A stretch of DNA of 64,000 bases, taken from NCBI RefSeq assembly GCF_900457465.1, contig NZ_UAUU01000009.1, forward strand, positions 434,001-498,000, written 5' to 3'. The position numbers and the translations under genes are program-made. Positions 54,908-63,448 of the stretch are shown here, piece after piece. The notes under the pieces were generated by a model. It did not search any database and had not been told where the DNA came from. It saw only the letters and a list, made by a program, of their open reading frames with translations. The stretch is from Sphingobacterium multivorum. Its GTDB lineage: Bacteria; Bacteroidota; Bacteroidia; Sphingobacteriales; Sphingobacteriaceae. Positions within the stretch are counted from its first letter, which is position 1, and each line of letters begins with the position of its first letter.

Positions 54908-56599
54908 ATGAATACCGATATTAACCCTATTATCGAGGCAATCCTTCGTGCTGTTGCTGTCGATGAAATCTACCAATGGACTTTTGACCACGATGGTAAA
55001 AAGTATCAGATGCTACAGGTCAATCTTACCTCAAATGCCGGAATTCGATTTTCCGACGCCAACAGTCTGATAAACAAAACTGTTGGCTCCTATCCCAATG
55101 TGTATATCAATGTGAACTTCACGCACGAAATACAACAAAAAGTGGATCAAGGTTTAGGCCGGGCCTATCTTATTTGCCAACCTGAAAACCGCATTTATCA
55201 GAATCCTGTGCAAGAGATTCCCCTTGTCTTACCCAATAATAAAAGTGATGAAGTCATCGAAAAAACACGGACATATATCGAAAAGGAAAAGAGCAAGATT
55301 CGATCTTTTATTGATGGCTACAATTTCTATTTTGAGCATAAAAATTATGCACACGCAGCATTCATGCTACATCAAGCTTTGGAGCTTGCATTTCGAACAT
55401 CCGAAAATATCCTCGTTGTTGAGGATAAGAAGTCCCATTCCTTAAAAAACCATATAAACTATCTCAGAGCTTTCGACGATCGCCTCGGTACACTAGCCGA
55501 TAATAACGAAAAAAAACAAGCTTTGGAGAAAATTAACAAGGCTTACATCGACTATCGATATCACTTTGATTATTTTATCGATGAAGATGTATTAGAAACA
55601 GCCTATCAGATTGCGATCAATACATTAAACTGGATATACGATTATTCCAATCTTCTCTACGAAGAAATAAGGGTAAAACTAACCATTCTTCAAAATAGTA
55701 ATAACGAAGTTGAAAATTACAAAAATAACAATGATATATACAAAAAAAATTATTGTAACTCCAATTTTCGGGATCTTATTCTTAATGCAATTGAATGTTA
55801 TTGTACACCTGCTTTGGTTGCTTGTTTTGGTTATGACTCTGATTATCACAGACACCATAATGCGCTCCAAAGAGCCAAAAAGGACCACATCACCCATTCC
55901 TACTATATTTTTGTTGCTTATGAGACTTTAAATGGCGAACTCAATAATTTAACACAATTCATTGCGGATATGCTTCCCAACAATGTGTCGCTCACGCTGG
56001 CCCTGGAAAACTCAGCCGTTTTCAGCAAACAGTTTTCAAAGGGTCATCCCTTTTTTCTTTCACTCCTGAAAGCAGGTGACATCTGGTTGCAAAATACATC
56101 CATGGCCAATATCGATCTGGAAAGCATCGTTGCCCCACAGCTAAATCTAGATTATGTACGTCAACAATGGAAGACGCGCTATAATAATGCGCGCACATTA
56201 TACTTGCCTTATGAGGAATACTGCTCGGCAATAAGTATAGAGGCAGTATATTTTATGCTATCTCAAGCGCTGGAACAAGTTTGTCTTGGCGTAATCAATA
56301 CCGTACTTCAATACAAACCGCAACGGGTCAACCTTACTTTCCTCATGCAACTCTGCAAATTGATAGTTCCTGATGCCTACTTCATTTTTTGCTTGGATCA
56401 TCAAGATCAGCTTAACGCCTTCAAAAACATTACGGAAGCACAGCAGGAATTTAGATATAATGCAAATTATAAAGGAAATCCACTAACAATTATAGAATTG
56501 CAAAAACGCACAAAAACGTTTATAGAAAGGTGTAACCAAGAGATGGAAAGCTATTTCGAGAAAATTTCTAGCCAACAGCTGGTCGAACAAGTTGAATAG
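54908..56599 (+). CDS. Double HEPN protein with nucleotidyltransferase-like segments
   Basis: The 563-residue protein looks like two tandem modules. Residues 1-115 and about 285-405 resemble the degenerate, GS-motif-free NTase-like part found before HEPN domains in Bacteroidota proteins (the second ends GHPFFLSLLKAGDIWLQ). Residues 130-255 are a HEPN domain with AAFMLHQALELAF and RYHFDYFI (Arg217, His219). Residues 435-548 look like a second HEPN with FMLSQALEQV and RYNANY (Arg516), which lacks the His. HEPN domains are often RNases in toxin or defence systems; this is known for the family and not shown here. It is the second gene of the divergent pair, after a 43-base gap, and is followed by unrelated genes. 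Confidence 0.65.
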   Translation: MNTDINPIIEAILRAVAVDEIYQWTFDHDGKKYQMLQVNLTSNAGIRFSDANSLINKTVGSYPNVYINVNFTHEIQQKVDQGLGRAYLICQPENRIYQNPVQEIPLVLPNNKSDEVIEKTRTYIEKEKSKIRSFIDGYNFYFEHKNYAHAAFMLHQALELAFRTSENILVVEDKKSHSLKNHINYLRAFDDRLGTLADNNEKKQALEKINKAYIDYRYHFDYFIDEDVLETAYQIAINTLNWIYDYSNLLYEEIRVKLTILQNSNNEVENYKNNNDIYKKNYCNSNFRDLILNAIECYCTPALVACFGYDSDYHRHHNALQRAKKDHITHSYYIFVAYETLNGELNNLTQFIADMLPNNVSLTLALENSAVFSKQFSKGHPFFLSLLKAGDIWLQNTSMANIDLESIVAPQLNLDYVRQQWKTRYNNARTLYLPYEEYCSAISIEAVYFMLSQALEQVCLGVINTVLQYKPQRVNLTFLMQLCKLIVPDAYFIFCLDHQDQLNAFKNITEAQQEFRYNANYKGNPLTIIELQKRTKTFIERCNQEMESYFEKISSQQLVEQVE

Positions 56600-56698
56600 A
56601 AGGCCGATTATGAAGGAATAAACCAATTATAATTATGTCAAATAATTTGCAAATAATCAGGATTATTCAGATTACTACATAAATATTTAACAAAGCGG

Positions 56699-57337
56699 TC
56701 AAGCAAGGGCCCGAATATCTTTAATCTCCAATATATTCTTAACGTTATCTCTTTCCACGGCATGTATCATGGCACGTCCGACTTCATGTAGGGAAAGTAC
56801 TGCTGAAGGGGCAAAAAATTTGATTATTTTGGCCACAAAAGCAAAGGGATTGGCATGCTTTTGCCCTGCAACAGTCGTCATTGCTCCTGGTCTAAAGTTA
56901 TACTCCTTTTTGAACGGTAATTTGGCAAGATCATTCTCTGTTTTACCCTTAACCCTAGCCCACATCACTTTGCCTTGCTCCGTACTATCGGTGCTTCCTC
57001 CGGAAACATAAATAAAACTGATCTCCGAATTGATTTCCAGCAGGGACTTTGCAAAAGCTAGTGTTGTATCATAAGTAATATAACGGTACTTGTCTTCTTT
57101 CATTCCCACAGAACTCACGCCAGCACAGTAAAAGCAGGCATCATAGCCCGCAATCGCATCTCTAAATAGCGAAAGTTTAGTAAAGTCTTCGACCAAAAGT
57201 TCCTTTAATTTTGGATGCTGAATGGCAGCAGTCCGGCGGGAAATGCTCAGCAAGGCTGTTACCTTTTCATTTTGTAGACATTCCAGCAAAACGCCTTCGC
57301 CAACCATTCCGGTGGCTCCTGTTATAATTACCTTCAT
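56699..57337 (-). CDS. NAD(P)-binding SDR-like protein
   Basis: The 212-residue protein starts with MKVIITGATGMVGEGVLLEC, the GxxGxxG Rossmann fingerprint of atypical short-chain dehydrogenases (NAD(P)-dependent epimerase type). LSISRR near 32-38 is the loop after the second strand that usually holds the phosphate site. YCAGVSSVGMKEDKYRYITY and FIYVSGGSTDST are the typical following strands. The catalytic Tyr-x3-Lys is not clearly seen, which suggests it is an atypical or non-catalytic member. It is a single gene, convergent with the HEPN gene. The substrate is not known. Confidence 0.8.
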   Translation of the reverse strand: MKVIITGATGMVGEGVLLECLQNEKVTALLSISRRTAAIQHPKLKELLVEDFTKLSLFRDAIAGYDACFYCAGVSSVGMKEDKYRYITYDTTLAFAKSLLEINSEISFIYVSGGSTDSTEQGKVMWARVKGKTENDLAKLPFKKEYNFRPGAMTTVAGQKHANPFAFVAKIIKFFAPSAVLSLHEVGRAMIHAVERDNVKNILEIKDIRALA

Positions 57338-57488
57338 ATTTCAGCATGGCTCCTCATTGGAACCTTTAGTTAAAAATACATTATTGCCCTGAGGCATTTA
57401 TAAAATTCTATGACTAAATCCGCCGCAACCGCTCTTCTTCCAAGTCCAGTTGATATAACTGCGAACGAACAATCCCCTCGTCAATGGT

Positions 57489-58991
57489 CTACTCGCAGTT
57501 TAGCTTCTGAAGATACTCCCTTTGTACATCCAAAAGCTCCATAAATATCACTTTCGTTTTTTCATTCATCCACGAATCATCGGCCGCATTCACCTTTTCC
57601 TCCCAATGTTTCAAAATGCGGTCCATAACATCACGATTGTGCAGCTCTTTCTCATGTTTATCTTTTAGAAATTGGTAAACATGATGTTTCAACCCTTGCT
57701 TCATGCGACTACGGACCTGCTCTTCGGGCTCTTCTCCAAAAGTTTCAAATAGTCTAGTCCTTTTGATTAAGTAGGGTAAAGTAAGCCCTTGTATCAAGAG
57801 CGTGGATAAGATCACGACAAAGGTGATGAATAAGATCAGGTTTCGCTGCGGAATATCCACACCATTCATAAAGACAGGAATGGATAATGCTGCTGCCAAT
57901 GACACCACACCACGCATGCCGGTCCAGCCCAACAAAAGAGGCATTAGAAAACGCTGTTTGGTAGATCTCGATCTTGGCGCCACACCCGGGCGAAAAATAA
58001 GGGTAGCAATCATGGCTGCATACGAGCTGATAATACGAGCAAGGATCAATACTCCCGTTACCAAAAGACCGTACCCGATGGCTTCTAACAGCGACGTTCC
58101 ATTGGACCGCAAACCCGCAACAATCTCCGGAAGATCTAATCCAATAATAAAAAATATGATACCGTTCAGGATAAATACAAAACTCTCCCAGACACTCAGC
58201 CCCCGCACCCGGCTCGTACTATTGAGAAATGTCAGCCGCTGACCGGACATCAAAAGGCCACCGGCAACGACAGCCAACACCCCTGAGCTATGAAATTGCT
58301 CTGCGATCCAATACATAAAGTAAGGTTCAATCAAGGTAAGTGCAATATCCGAGGGCGCATCTGTCGGTAGACGCTTGTGTGCCTGTATAAAAAACCAACC
58401 CAATAACAGGCCAATACCCACACCACCGACCAGCATCCAGATAAAGGATACCGCAGCTTGTCCCCATACAAATTGACCTGTCCCAACAGCAATAAGAGCA
58501 AAACGTACAATGATCAAGGAAGAAGCATCATTTAATAGGCTTTCGCCTTCCAGGATCGCAGAAGTAGCTTTGGGAACTTTCACAAATTTCATAATCGCTC
58601 CTGTGCTGACAGCATCTGGCGGTGACACAATGCCTCCCAGCAGAAAGCCCAACGCTAGTGTAAACCCCGGTATATAATAATTGGCAACAACCGCGACAGA
58701 AAGTGCCGTAAAGAATACAACCAAGAAGGCAAAACTCCCGATAATACGCCACCATTTCTTCATCTCCTTAAACGAAATTGACCAAGAAGCCTCGCAAAGC
58801 AAGGGCGGTAGAAAAATGAGAAAGATGACGTCCGGATCAATCGTCACTACGGGCAAAGTGGGAATAAAACTAATGAATAGCCCCGCCAGAACCAAGAGAA
58901 TGGGATAGGCTACCCGTAGTTTGGTCGCCCACATTTCGATCAATACGATGATCGCAATCATTGCGATAAATAAAGGAAATAAGCTGTGCAT
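57489..58991 (-). CDS. Na+/H+ antiporter, CPA1 (NhaP) family
   Basis: The 500-residue protein has about 12 membrane helices, followed by a charged cytosolic tail of about 90 residues that ends with KLNCE. The core motif GGIVSPPDAVSTGAI (near 119-133) is the CPA1 ion-binding region with the Asp, and ILEGESLLNDASSLI (near 146-160) contains the second Asp, as in NhaP. GWTGMRGVVSLAAALS is a later conserved helix. The family exchanges sodium, potassium or lithium for protons and serves in pH and salt homeostasis. The start is 174 bases from the divergent plus-strand gene of unknown function. It appears complete. Confidence 0.93.
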   Translation of the reverse strand: MHSLFPLFIAMIAIIVLIEMWATKLRVAYPILLVLAGLFISFIPTLPVVTIDPDVIFLIFLPPLLCEASWSISFKEMKKWWRIIGSFAFLVVFFTALSVAVVANYYIPGFTLALGFLLGGIVSPPDAVSTGAIMKFVKVPKATSAILEGESLLNDASSLIIVRFALIAVGTGQFVWGQAAVSFIWMLVGGVGIGLLLGWFFIQAHKRLPTDAPSDIALTLIEPYFMYWIAEQFHSSGVLAVVAGGLLMSGQRLTFLNSTSRVRGLSVWESFVFILNGIIFFIIGLDLPEIVAGLRSNGTSLLEAIGYGLLVTGVLILARIISSYAAMIATLIFRPGVAPRSRSTKQRFLMPLLLGWTGMRGVVSLAAALSIPVFMNGVDIPQRNLILFITFVVILSTLLIQGLTLPYLIKRTRLFETFGEEPEEQVRSRMKQGLKHHVYQFLKDKHEKELHNRDVMDRILKHWEEKVNAADDSWMNEKTKVIFMELLDVQREYLQKLNCE

Positions 58992-59165
58992 ACTACTTCA
59001 TAATCTATAGATCCGGAGATATCCTTTTCGTAGTGTAAAGATCTCAAATGGAAATTACAAAAATCACCGGGCAACCTAATTTTTTTCTGTACCCCTATTT
59101 TAACGGCACTCTGTACCTAAACAGCATCCTGTACCCTTCTTAAATTAGCAAAAAGATTTATTCTT

Positions 59166-59537
59166 ATGGCGACAACTGCACATCAACCGTATCTGATCAG
59201 ACAAGTGGATCTTTCTGATTTAGCGCTTATCAAAGAAATACAAAACAAAAAGCAGGTAGATACAGCACGCATAAGCATGCCTTTCCTGGTGCTCGACCAA
59301 GGCAATCAATTAAAAGCCTTTTCGTCTGTAATACTCTGCAGAAAGAATTTACTGTCGGTCGAAATGACCTACGACGGTCCTATTTCGGATACGCTTTCCA
59401 ACGTATTTATGAACAAAGCGCAATCCTTCTTTGAGCAACAGTTGATGAACCTATTTGGTTCGGAAGAATCGCTCAGAAAAGGAATCCGCCGATATAATAA
59501 CTGGTTAAATCAAAACAGAAACAGTAAATTAGCATAA
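59166..59537 (+). CDS. Small unknown protein coupled to a MocR-type regulator
   Basis: The 123-residue protein is cytosolic (no signal sequence) and does not match a family known to me. It has an N-terminal part with HQPYLIRQVDLSDLALIKEI, a middle beta-rich section (SMPFLVLDQGNQLKAFSSVIL in part) and a C-terminal helix with SEESLRKGIRRYNNWLNQN. Its stop at 59537 is two bases before the start of the MocR gene, so the genes are translationally coupled. A role as a partner or a small effector of the regulator is possible. The start at 59166 follows an AT-rich stretch, and no earlier start in this frame is obvious. Confidence 0.6.
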   Translation: MATTAHQPYLIRQVDLSDLALIKEIQNKKQVDTARISMPFLVLDQGNQLKAFSSVILCRKNLLSVEMTYDGPISDTLSNVFMNKAQSFFEQQLMNLFGSEESLRKGIRRYNNWLNQNRNSKLA

Positions 59538-59539
59538 GG

Positions 59540-60955
59540 ATGGAACAGCAACTGTTATATAAAAAAATAGCCAATATTGTTGAAAACCAGATCAAAAATG
59601 GTTCCTTGGTCTATGGCGATCGTTTACCTTCTGTCCGCAGCGCTCAGAAATTATACAATGTAAGTTTAAATACGGCAAAAAGTGCCTATATGGAACTAGA
59701 GAGTCGATCGCTCATTGAATCACGCCCCAAATCAGGCTATTTCGTTAGCCGATCCGGGCTTCGTCGGATGGCTATCCCGTCCATTTCTACCTTCAAAATC
59801 GACGAAAAGAAACAAGATCCCGCGGCATTGATCGATAAAGTTTTCCACTCCCTGGAAGACAAGGAAATTACACGCTTTTCACTGGGTTTACCCAGTGCAT
59901 CATTACTTCCGATTCAGAAACTTAATCGATGCATTATAGAGTCGGTTCATGAGCTGCATGATTACGGTGATCAATATGGACAGGTACAGGGAAGTCCGAG
60001 CTTACGGAAAGAAATTGCCAAATGGTCATTGGTACTTGAGGGAAAAATAAGTGACGAGGATCTTATTATCACGTCGGGCGCCATGAATGCCATCTACAGC
60101 TGCCTTCGTGCCGTCACTAAACCCGGCGACACCATAGCGGTAGAAAGCCCCCTTTACTTTGGCTTTATTCAGGCTTTTCAACTACTGGGCCTCAAAACCA
60201 TCGAGATTCCGACCCACCCTATTACGGGAATTGAATTGGATGCCCTGAAAAAAGTTATTCATAAAATTGATGTCTGTTGTTTTGTCACCAACTTTAGCAA
60301 TCCATTGGGCGCACTCATGCCTGAGGAGCACAAGAAAGAGCTTGTCAAACTGCTCGCACACCACCATATTCCATTGATTGAAGAGGACCTATATGGAAAC
60401 ATCTATTTCGGTTCGTCACGGCCCAAACCATGCAAATATTTTGACGAAGAGGGACTGGTGATGTGGTGTGGATCATTTACCAAAGTATTAGCCCCAAGTT
60501 TTCGGCTCGGTTGGGTTGAGCCCGGGCAATACAAAGATAAGATCCTAAAACAAAAGCTCATACAAACGATTTCGCAGCCTGCAATTTACCAGGAAGCTGT
60601 TTCCAAATTCTTGCAGATCGGCCGGTACGACCATCACCTCAATAGCTTCAGAAAAAAACTGTACAGCAATTATGTCAATTTTAGAAACAGCATTGAGGCC
60701 CATTTTCCGGAAAATACCAAAATGTCGCAGCCCGAAGGTGGCTTTGTACTTTGGTTAGAGCTGGACAAAAAGATAGACTCAACGGTGCTCTACGATTATG
60801 CGCTTAGGCAAAAGTTGAGTTTTGCTCCGGGAAGGATGTTTACACAGCACGATCAGTTTAAGAACTGTATTCGGCTAAACTATGCTGTGGACTGGAACGA
60901 AAAGACAGCACAGGATCTGATGCGCCTCGGCCGATTTTTTAAGGCTGTATTGTAA
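59540..60955 (+). CDS. MocR-type PLP-dependent regulator (GntR HTH plus aminotransferase-like domain)
   Basis: The 471-residue protein joins an N-terminal winged helix of the GntR kind to a class I aminotransferase fold. The winged helix (residues 1-72) includes GDRLPSVRSAQKLYNVSLNT (in part). The fold I domain begins near residue 110 with TRFSLGLPS. The PLP lysine is Lys315 in CGSFTKVLAPSFRLGW, with ITSGAMNAIYSCLR and TNFSNPLG in the usual places and YAVDWNEK-type C-terminal sequence. MocR proteins bind DNA and use PLP as effector; many control pdx or amino-acid genes. The gene is coupled to the small unknown gene before it; the target is not known. Confidence 0.9.
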   Translation: MEQQLLYKKIANIVENQIKNGSLVYGDRLPSVRSAQKLYNVSLNTAKSAYMELESRSLIESRPKSGYFVSRSGLRRMAIPSISTFKIDEKKQDPAALIDKVFHSLEDKEITRFSLGLPSASLLPIQKLNRCIIESVHELHDYGDQYGQVQGSPSLRKEIAKWSLVLEGKISDEDLIITSGAMNAIYSCLRAVTKPGDTIAVESPLYFGFIQAFQLLGLKTIEIPTHPITGIELDALKKVIHKIDVCCFVTNFSNPLGALMPEEHKKELVKLLAHHHIPLIEEDLYGNIYFGSSRPKPCKYFDEEGLVMWCGSFTKVLAPSFRLGWVEPGQYKDKILKQKLIQTISQPAIYQEAVSKFLQIGRYDHHLNSFRKKLYSNYVNFRNSIEAHFPENTKMSQPEGGFVLWLELDKKIDSTVLYDYALRQKLSFAPGRMFTQHDQFKNCIRLNYAVDWNEKTAQDLMRLGRFFKAVL

Positions 60956-61070
60956 GAGGAAATTTCCGCGATCATCAGTATGGTATCCTTGGATAAGAAT
61001 TGCTCTGCGCCATGAGGCGTTGTCTACCAGGATCTGACCTTAAAGGTATTTAAGCCGTACCCTATAAACG

Positions 61071-61101
61071 TTCCAAGGGCACCTTGTGAGCACCCTTGGA
61101 A
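61071..61101. other. 9-bp inverted repeat downstream of the iron-uptake operon
   Basis: TTCCAAGGG (61071-61079) and CCCTTGGAA (61093-61101) are perfectly complementary with a 13-base loop. It lies 47 bases after the PepSY gene stop. There is no T-tract on either side, so it is only a weak terminator candidate. Confidence 0.4.
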
Positions 61102-61147
61102 TCAAAAAACAAAGTGTATACACTTCGCAGAGAGAAAAGAATCTTTG

Positions 61148-62791
61148 TTAACGAATCGTCTCAAAGAATTTTTTAGTCTTGTTATAGGCGATTACACCAA
61201 TTATACCGATCATCAGCCATAAAAAGTCGACGACGAAAATATCCCGCTGTCCATTGCGGAAGGTATCCCAGATCCAGTTACCAGTCATAAAACCATTGGC
61301 AAGTGGAATAAAAAATGCCAATATGCTTCCAACCAGCAATGTTTCGCGATTGGTTCTGCGTATGCTTCTCCGGATAATGTAATACAGTGAAAATAGGAGC
61401 CAGCTATAGAAATAAACGCGGTATATAAAATCCTGATTGACCTCAGGGCTCAATTTAATAGCAATGAAAGTCAATGCAGTGACAGGTAACATCGTCAAAC
61501 ATATTGCCGTGAAAATATTGGCCGCCCAGAAATTGAATTTTCGTTTTCGTGGAATTACGTTGTTTTTGTCACGCGCTACCAACCAGATCAATATACCCGA
61601 GATAATAACAAGACACCCCATAACTCCCAAAATAAAGTACACCATCTTGAGCGGATAGCCTCCATAATCGCCATAATGCAACCGGTATATAATGCTGCGC
61701 ACCCCATCTGCATAGCTAGCATCGCTAACTGGTGATTTCTCGGCAACAACTTTATTGTCGGCCGCTCGCACAGACAACAGCCCCGATCCAGCAAAGCTTT
61801 TGTTAAAATGCGGTTCCAGCTCCATGATAACATGCATATTGGAGTCTGCGTAGTTTTTGATCGTAATACGCTGAAAATCGGCTTCCGGCCATTTGTGTTT
61901 TGCCAGATCTAAAAATGGAGCGATATTAATGTCTGCATTTAAAGGTTTGTAGGTATAAGGAAAATTGGTTTCGGCACTAACCCCCATCTCCTGATACATT
62001 TTTTGCTGATCACCATCATACAACAACTTGCTCAGCGGCAAAGCGAGTACTGAATTGATGATCAAGAACGTACCTGTTACCGCGAAGATAAATTGAAACG
62101 GAAAACCAATGACGCCCAATGCGGTGTGCATATCGGTCCATACCGTTTTCCATTTACTGAAGGGTCTGAACACAAAGAAATTTGAGACGATCTTATCCCA
62201 ATGCAGCAATAACCCGGTAATAAGGGCAAACAGAAAAATAAAAGCGGTAATACCTGCAATAAGATAACCAAATGGCGCTATGCCTACCCGAATCGGCACC
62301 TGATTGAGCTGGGCCAAGAAATGCAAACGAAATAAAAACTCGCCCATATCGTAATTCTGCACATAGTCTCCAGCCTTTTTATTGGCAAAATTATAGGTAA
62401 AGTTCTTTGAATCATCATCTCCACCCCTTCTGCGGCTATTCTTTTTTGCAGCTTTTTGTTCAGGCGTGATCTTCGCCAGGTTTTCTTTATTGAGTATACT
62501 ATCGTTGGATGCACTCAAGCCCAAGTAGGCTGAAGTCCCTTCCCGGTGCATATAAAAGGTAATATCGCGTCCATGCAAATTTGTTTGTCCTCTGAGTGAG
62601 TCGAGCAAATGATCAACGTTTTTATGATCTTCGCGATAGGCCTTATACGACGTGTTATTCTGCCAGGCAGCGATTTCGTTTCTAAAAAATGCAAATGATC
62701 CCGCAAAAAATATCACATAGAGGATGGCGCAGATGATAATGCCGCTAATGGTATGTGTATTGAAGTAAATATTATAATTTCGGTTATTCAT
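61148..62791 (-). CDS. PepSY-associated membrane protein
   Basis: The 547-residue inner-membrane protein has an N-terminal helix near residues 15-35 (IICAILYVIFFAGSF), a soluble part of about 150 residues and then several helices. Segments RVGIAPFGYLIAGITAFIF, WTDMHTALGVIGFPFQ and VYFILGVMGCLVIISGILIWLVARD (in part) match the PepSY_TM proteins of siderophore uptake clusters. The His in MHTALG and others are likely heme or metal ligands. Such proteins are thought to reduce ferric-siderophore complexes at the inner membrane. The gene follows the two small membrane genes and the TonB receptor in one minus-strand direction, an organisation typical of iron-uptake operons. Confidence 0.82.
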   Translation of the reverse strand: MNNRNYNIYFNTHTISGIIICAILYVIFFAGSFAFFRNEIAAWQNNTSYKAYREDHKNVDHLLDSLRGQTNLHGRDITFYMHREGTSAYLGLSASNDSILNKENLAKITPEQKAAKKNSRRRGGDDDSKNFTYNFANKKAGDYVQNYDMGEFLFRLHFLAQLNQVPIRVGIAPFGYLIAGITAFIFLFALITGLLLHWDKIVSNFFVFRPFSKWKTVWTDMHTALGVIGFPFQFIFAVTGTFLIINSVLALPLSKLLYDGDQQKMYQEMGVSAETNFPYTYKPLNADINIAPFLDLAKHKWPEADFQRITIKNYADSNMHVIMELEPHFNKSFAGSGLLSVRAADNKVVAEKSPVSDASYADGVRSIIYRLHYGDYGGYPLKMVYFILGVMGCLVIISGILIWLVARDKNNVIPRKRKFNFWAANIFTAICLTMLPVTALTFIAIKLSPEVNQDFIYRVYFYSWLLFSLYYIIRRSIRRTNRETLLVGSILAFFIPLANGFMTGNWIWDTFRNGQRDIFVVDFLWLMIGIIGVIAYNKTKKFFETIR

Positions 62792-62797
62792 GATGAC

Positions 62798-63076
62798 TTA
62801 CAGTTTGAAGAAATAGGGCAGGGAGAAAAGGACAGCCAACACTAAATATATCCCCCATATTTTCCATCCACTCTTAGCAAGAAAGGCCAATAAGAGCAGT
62901 ACTGCCCATAGGAGATAGCCCGTGAAGCAAGCCGTGGCAACAACATCCTTTTTCTCAAAAATATGAGTGACCAACACGTGGAAAGAGATCATGACGACAT
63001 AACCACCGATAAATCCGGCTGTAATTTTCAGGAATCGCTGAAATGGCGTACTGAGGTATTTTTTATTAGCAGGCAT
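62798..63076 (-). CDS. Small membrane protein of the iron-uptake operon
   Basis: The 92-residue protein has three predicted membrane helices: near 14-34 (FLKITAGFIGGYVVMISFH in part), 44-64 (ATACFTGYLLWAVLLLLAF in part) and 68-90 (GWKIWGIYLVLAVLF in part). It starts at ATG 63076, 10 bases after the previous small gene, and ends 6 bases before the PepSY gene. Its position and helix pattern match the small DUF3649-type proteins found next to PepSY genes in other bacteria, but the sequence match cannot be confirmed without a search. The function is unknown, probably in the inner membrane. Confidence 0.65.
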   Translation of the reverse strand: MPANKKYLSTPFQRFLKITAGFIGGYVVMISFHVLVTHIFEKKDVVATACFTGYLLWAVLLLLAFLAKSGWKIWGIYLVLAVLFSLPYFFKL

Positions 63077-63086
63077 ATTTAATCGG

Positions 63087-63419
63087 TTAAGAAATCAATA
63101 ATTCAACACAAAGGCTAAATACATACAATCCCATAATTGGGTATAATTTGAAATAGCGATAAGGATTTAATAGGACCACAAGACACATCATGCACATGAA
63201 ATAGGCAAAAAAAGCAAAAAAACCTGCTCCAAAGCCTTGCAGATAAAGAACAGCTATAAATGGAAAGATCAATAGCAGCATGCTCAATGTGCGCACAAAC
63301 TTCGTTTGTGCGCACAATTTTTCGAGCCATTGTGGTCTAGGGCCAAACTTCACCTTTTTGCTCGTGTTGTAAAAAAGATAGGCTCCCATGAGTATAACGA
63401 TTAACAGTGTACTATACAT
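63087..63419 (-). CDS. Small membrane protein of the iron-uptake operon (DUF3325-like)
   Basis: The 110-residue protein has an N-terminal helix (TLLIVILMGAYLFY), a polar basic loop (KKVKFGPRPQWLEKLC) and two to three helices in the second half, ending with MGLYVFSLCVELLIS. The layout (helix, basic loop, helices) resembles the DUF3325 proteins that accompany PepSY proteins in siderophore clusters of Proteobacteria. This is a similarity in arrangement, not a confirmed homology. It begins 29 bases after the TonB receptor stop and is 10 bases before the next small gene, so it belongs to the same operon. Confidence 0.62.
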   Translation of the reverse strand: MYSTLLIVILMGAYLFYNTSKKVKFGPRPQWLEKLCAQTKFVRTLSMLLLIFPFIAVLYLQGFGAGFFAFFAYFMCMMCLVVLLNPYRYFKLYPIMGLYVFSLCVELLIS

Positions 63420-63448
63420 CGATTCTATAATTTATCTGGATCGGTCCG

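Noticed and set aside
52619..56599. Prophage origin of the regulator/HEPN region
   Set aside because: No integrase, structural or lysis gene and no attachment-site repeat were seen; repressor-like motifs alone are not enough.
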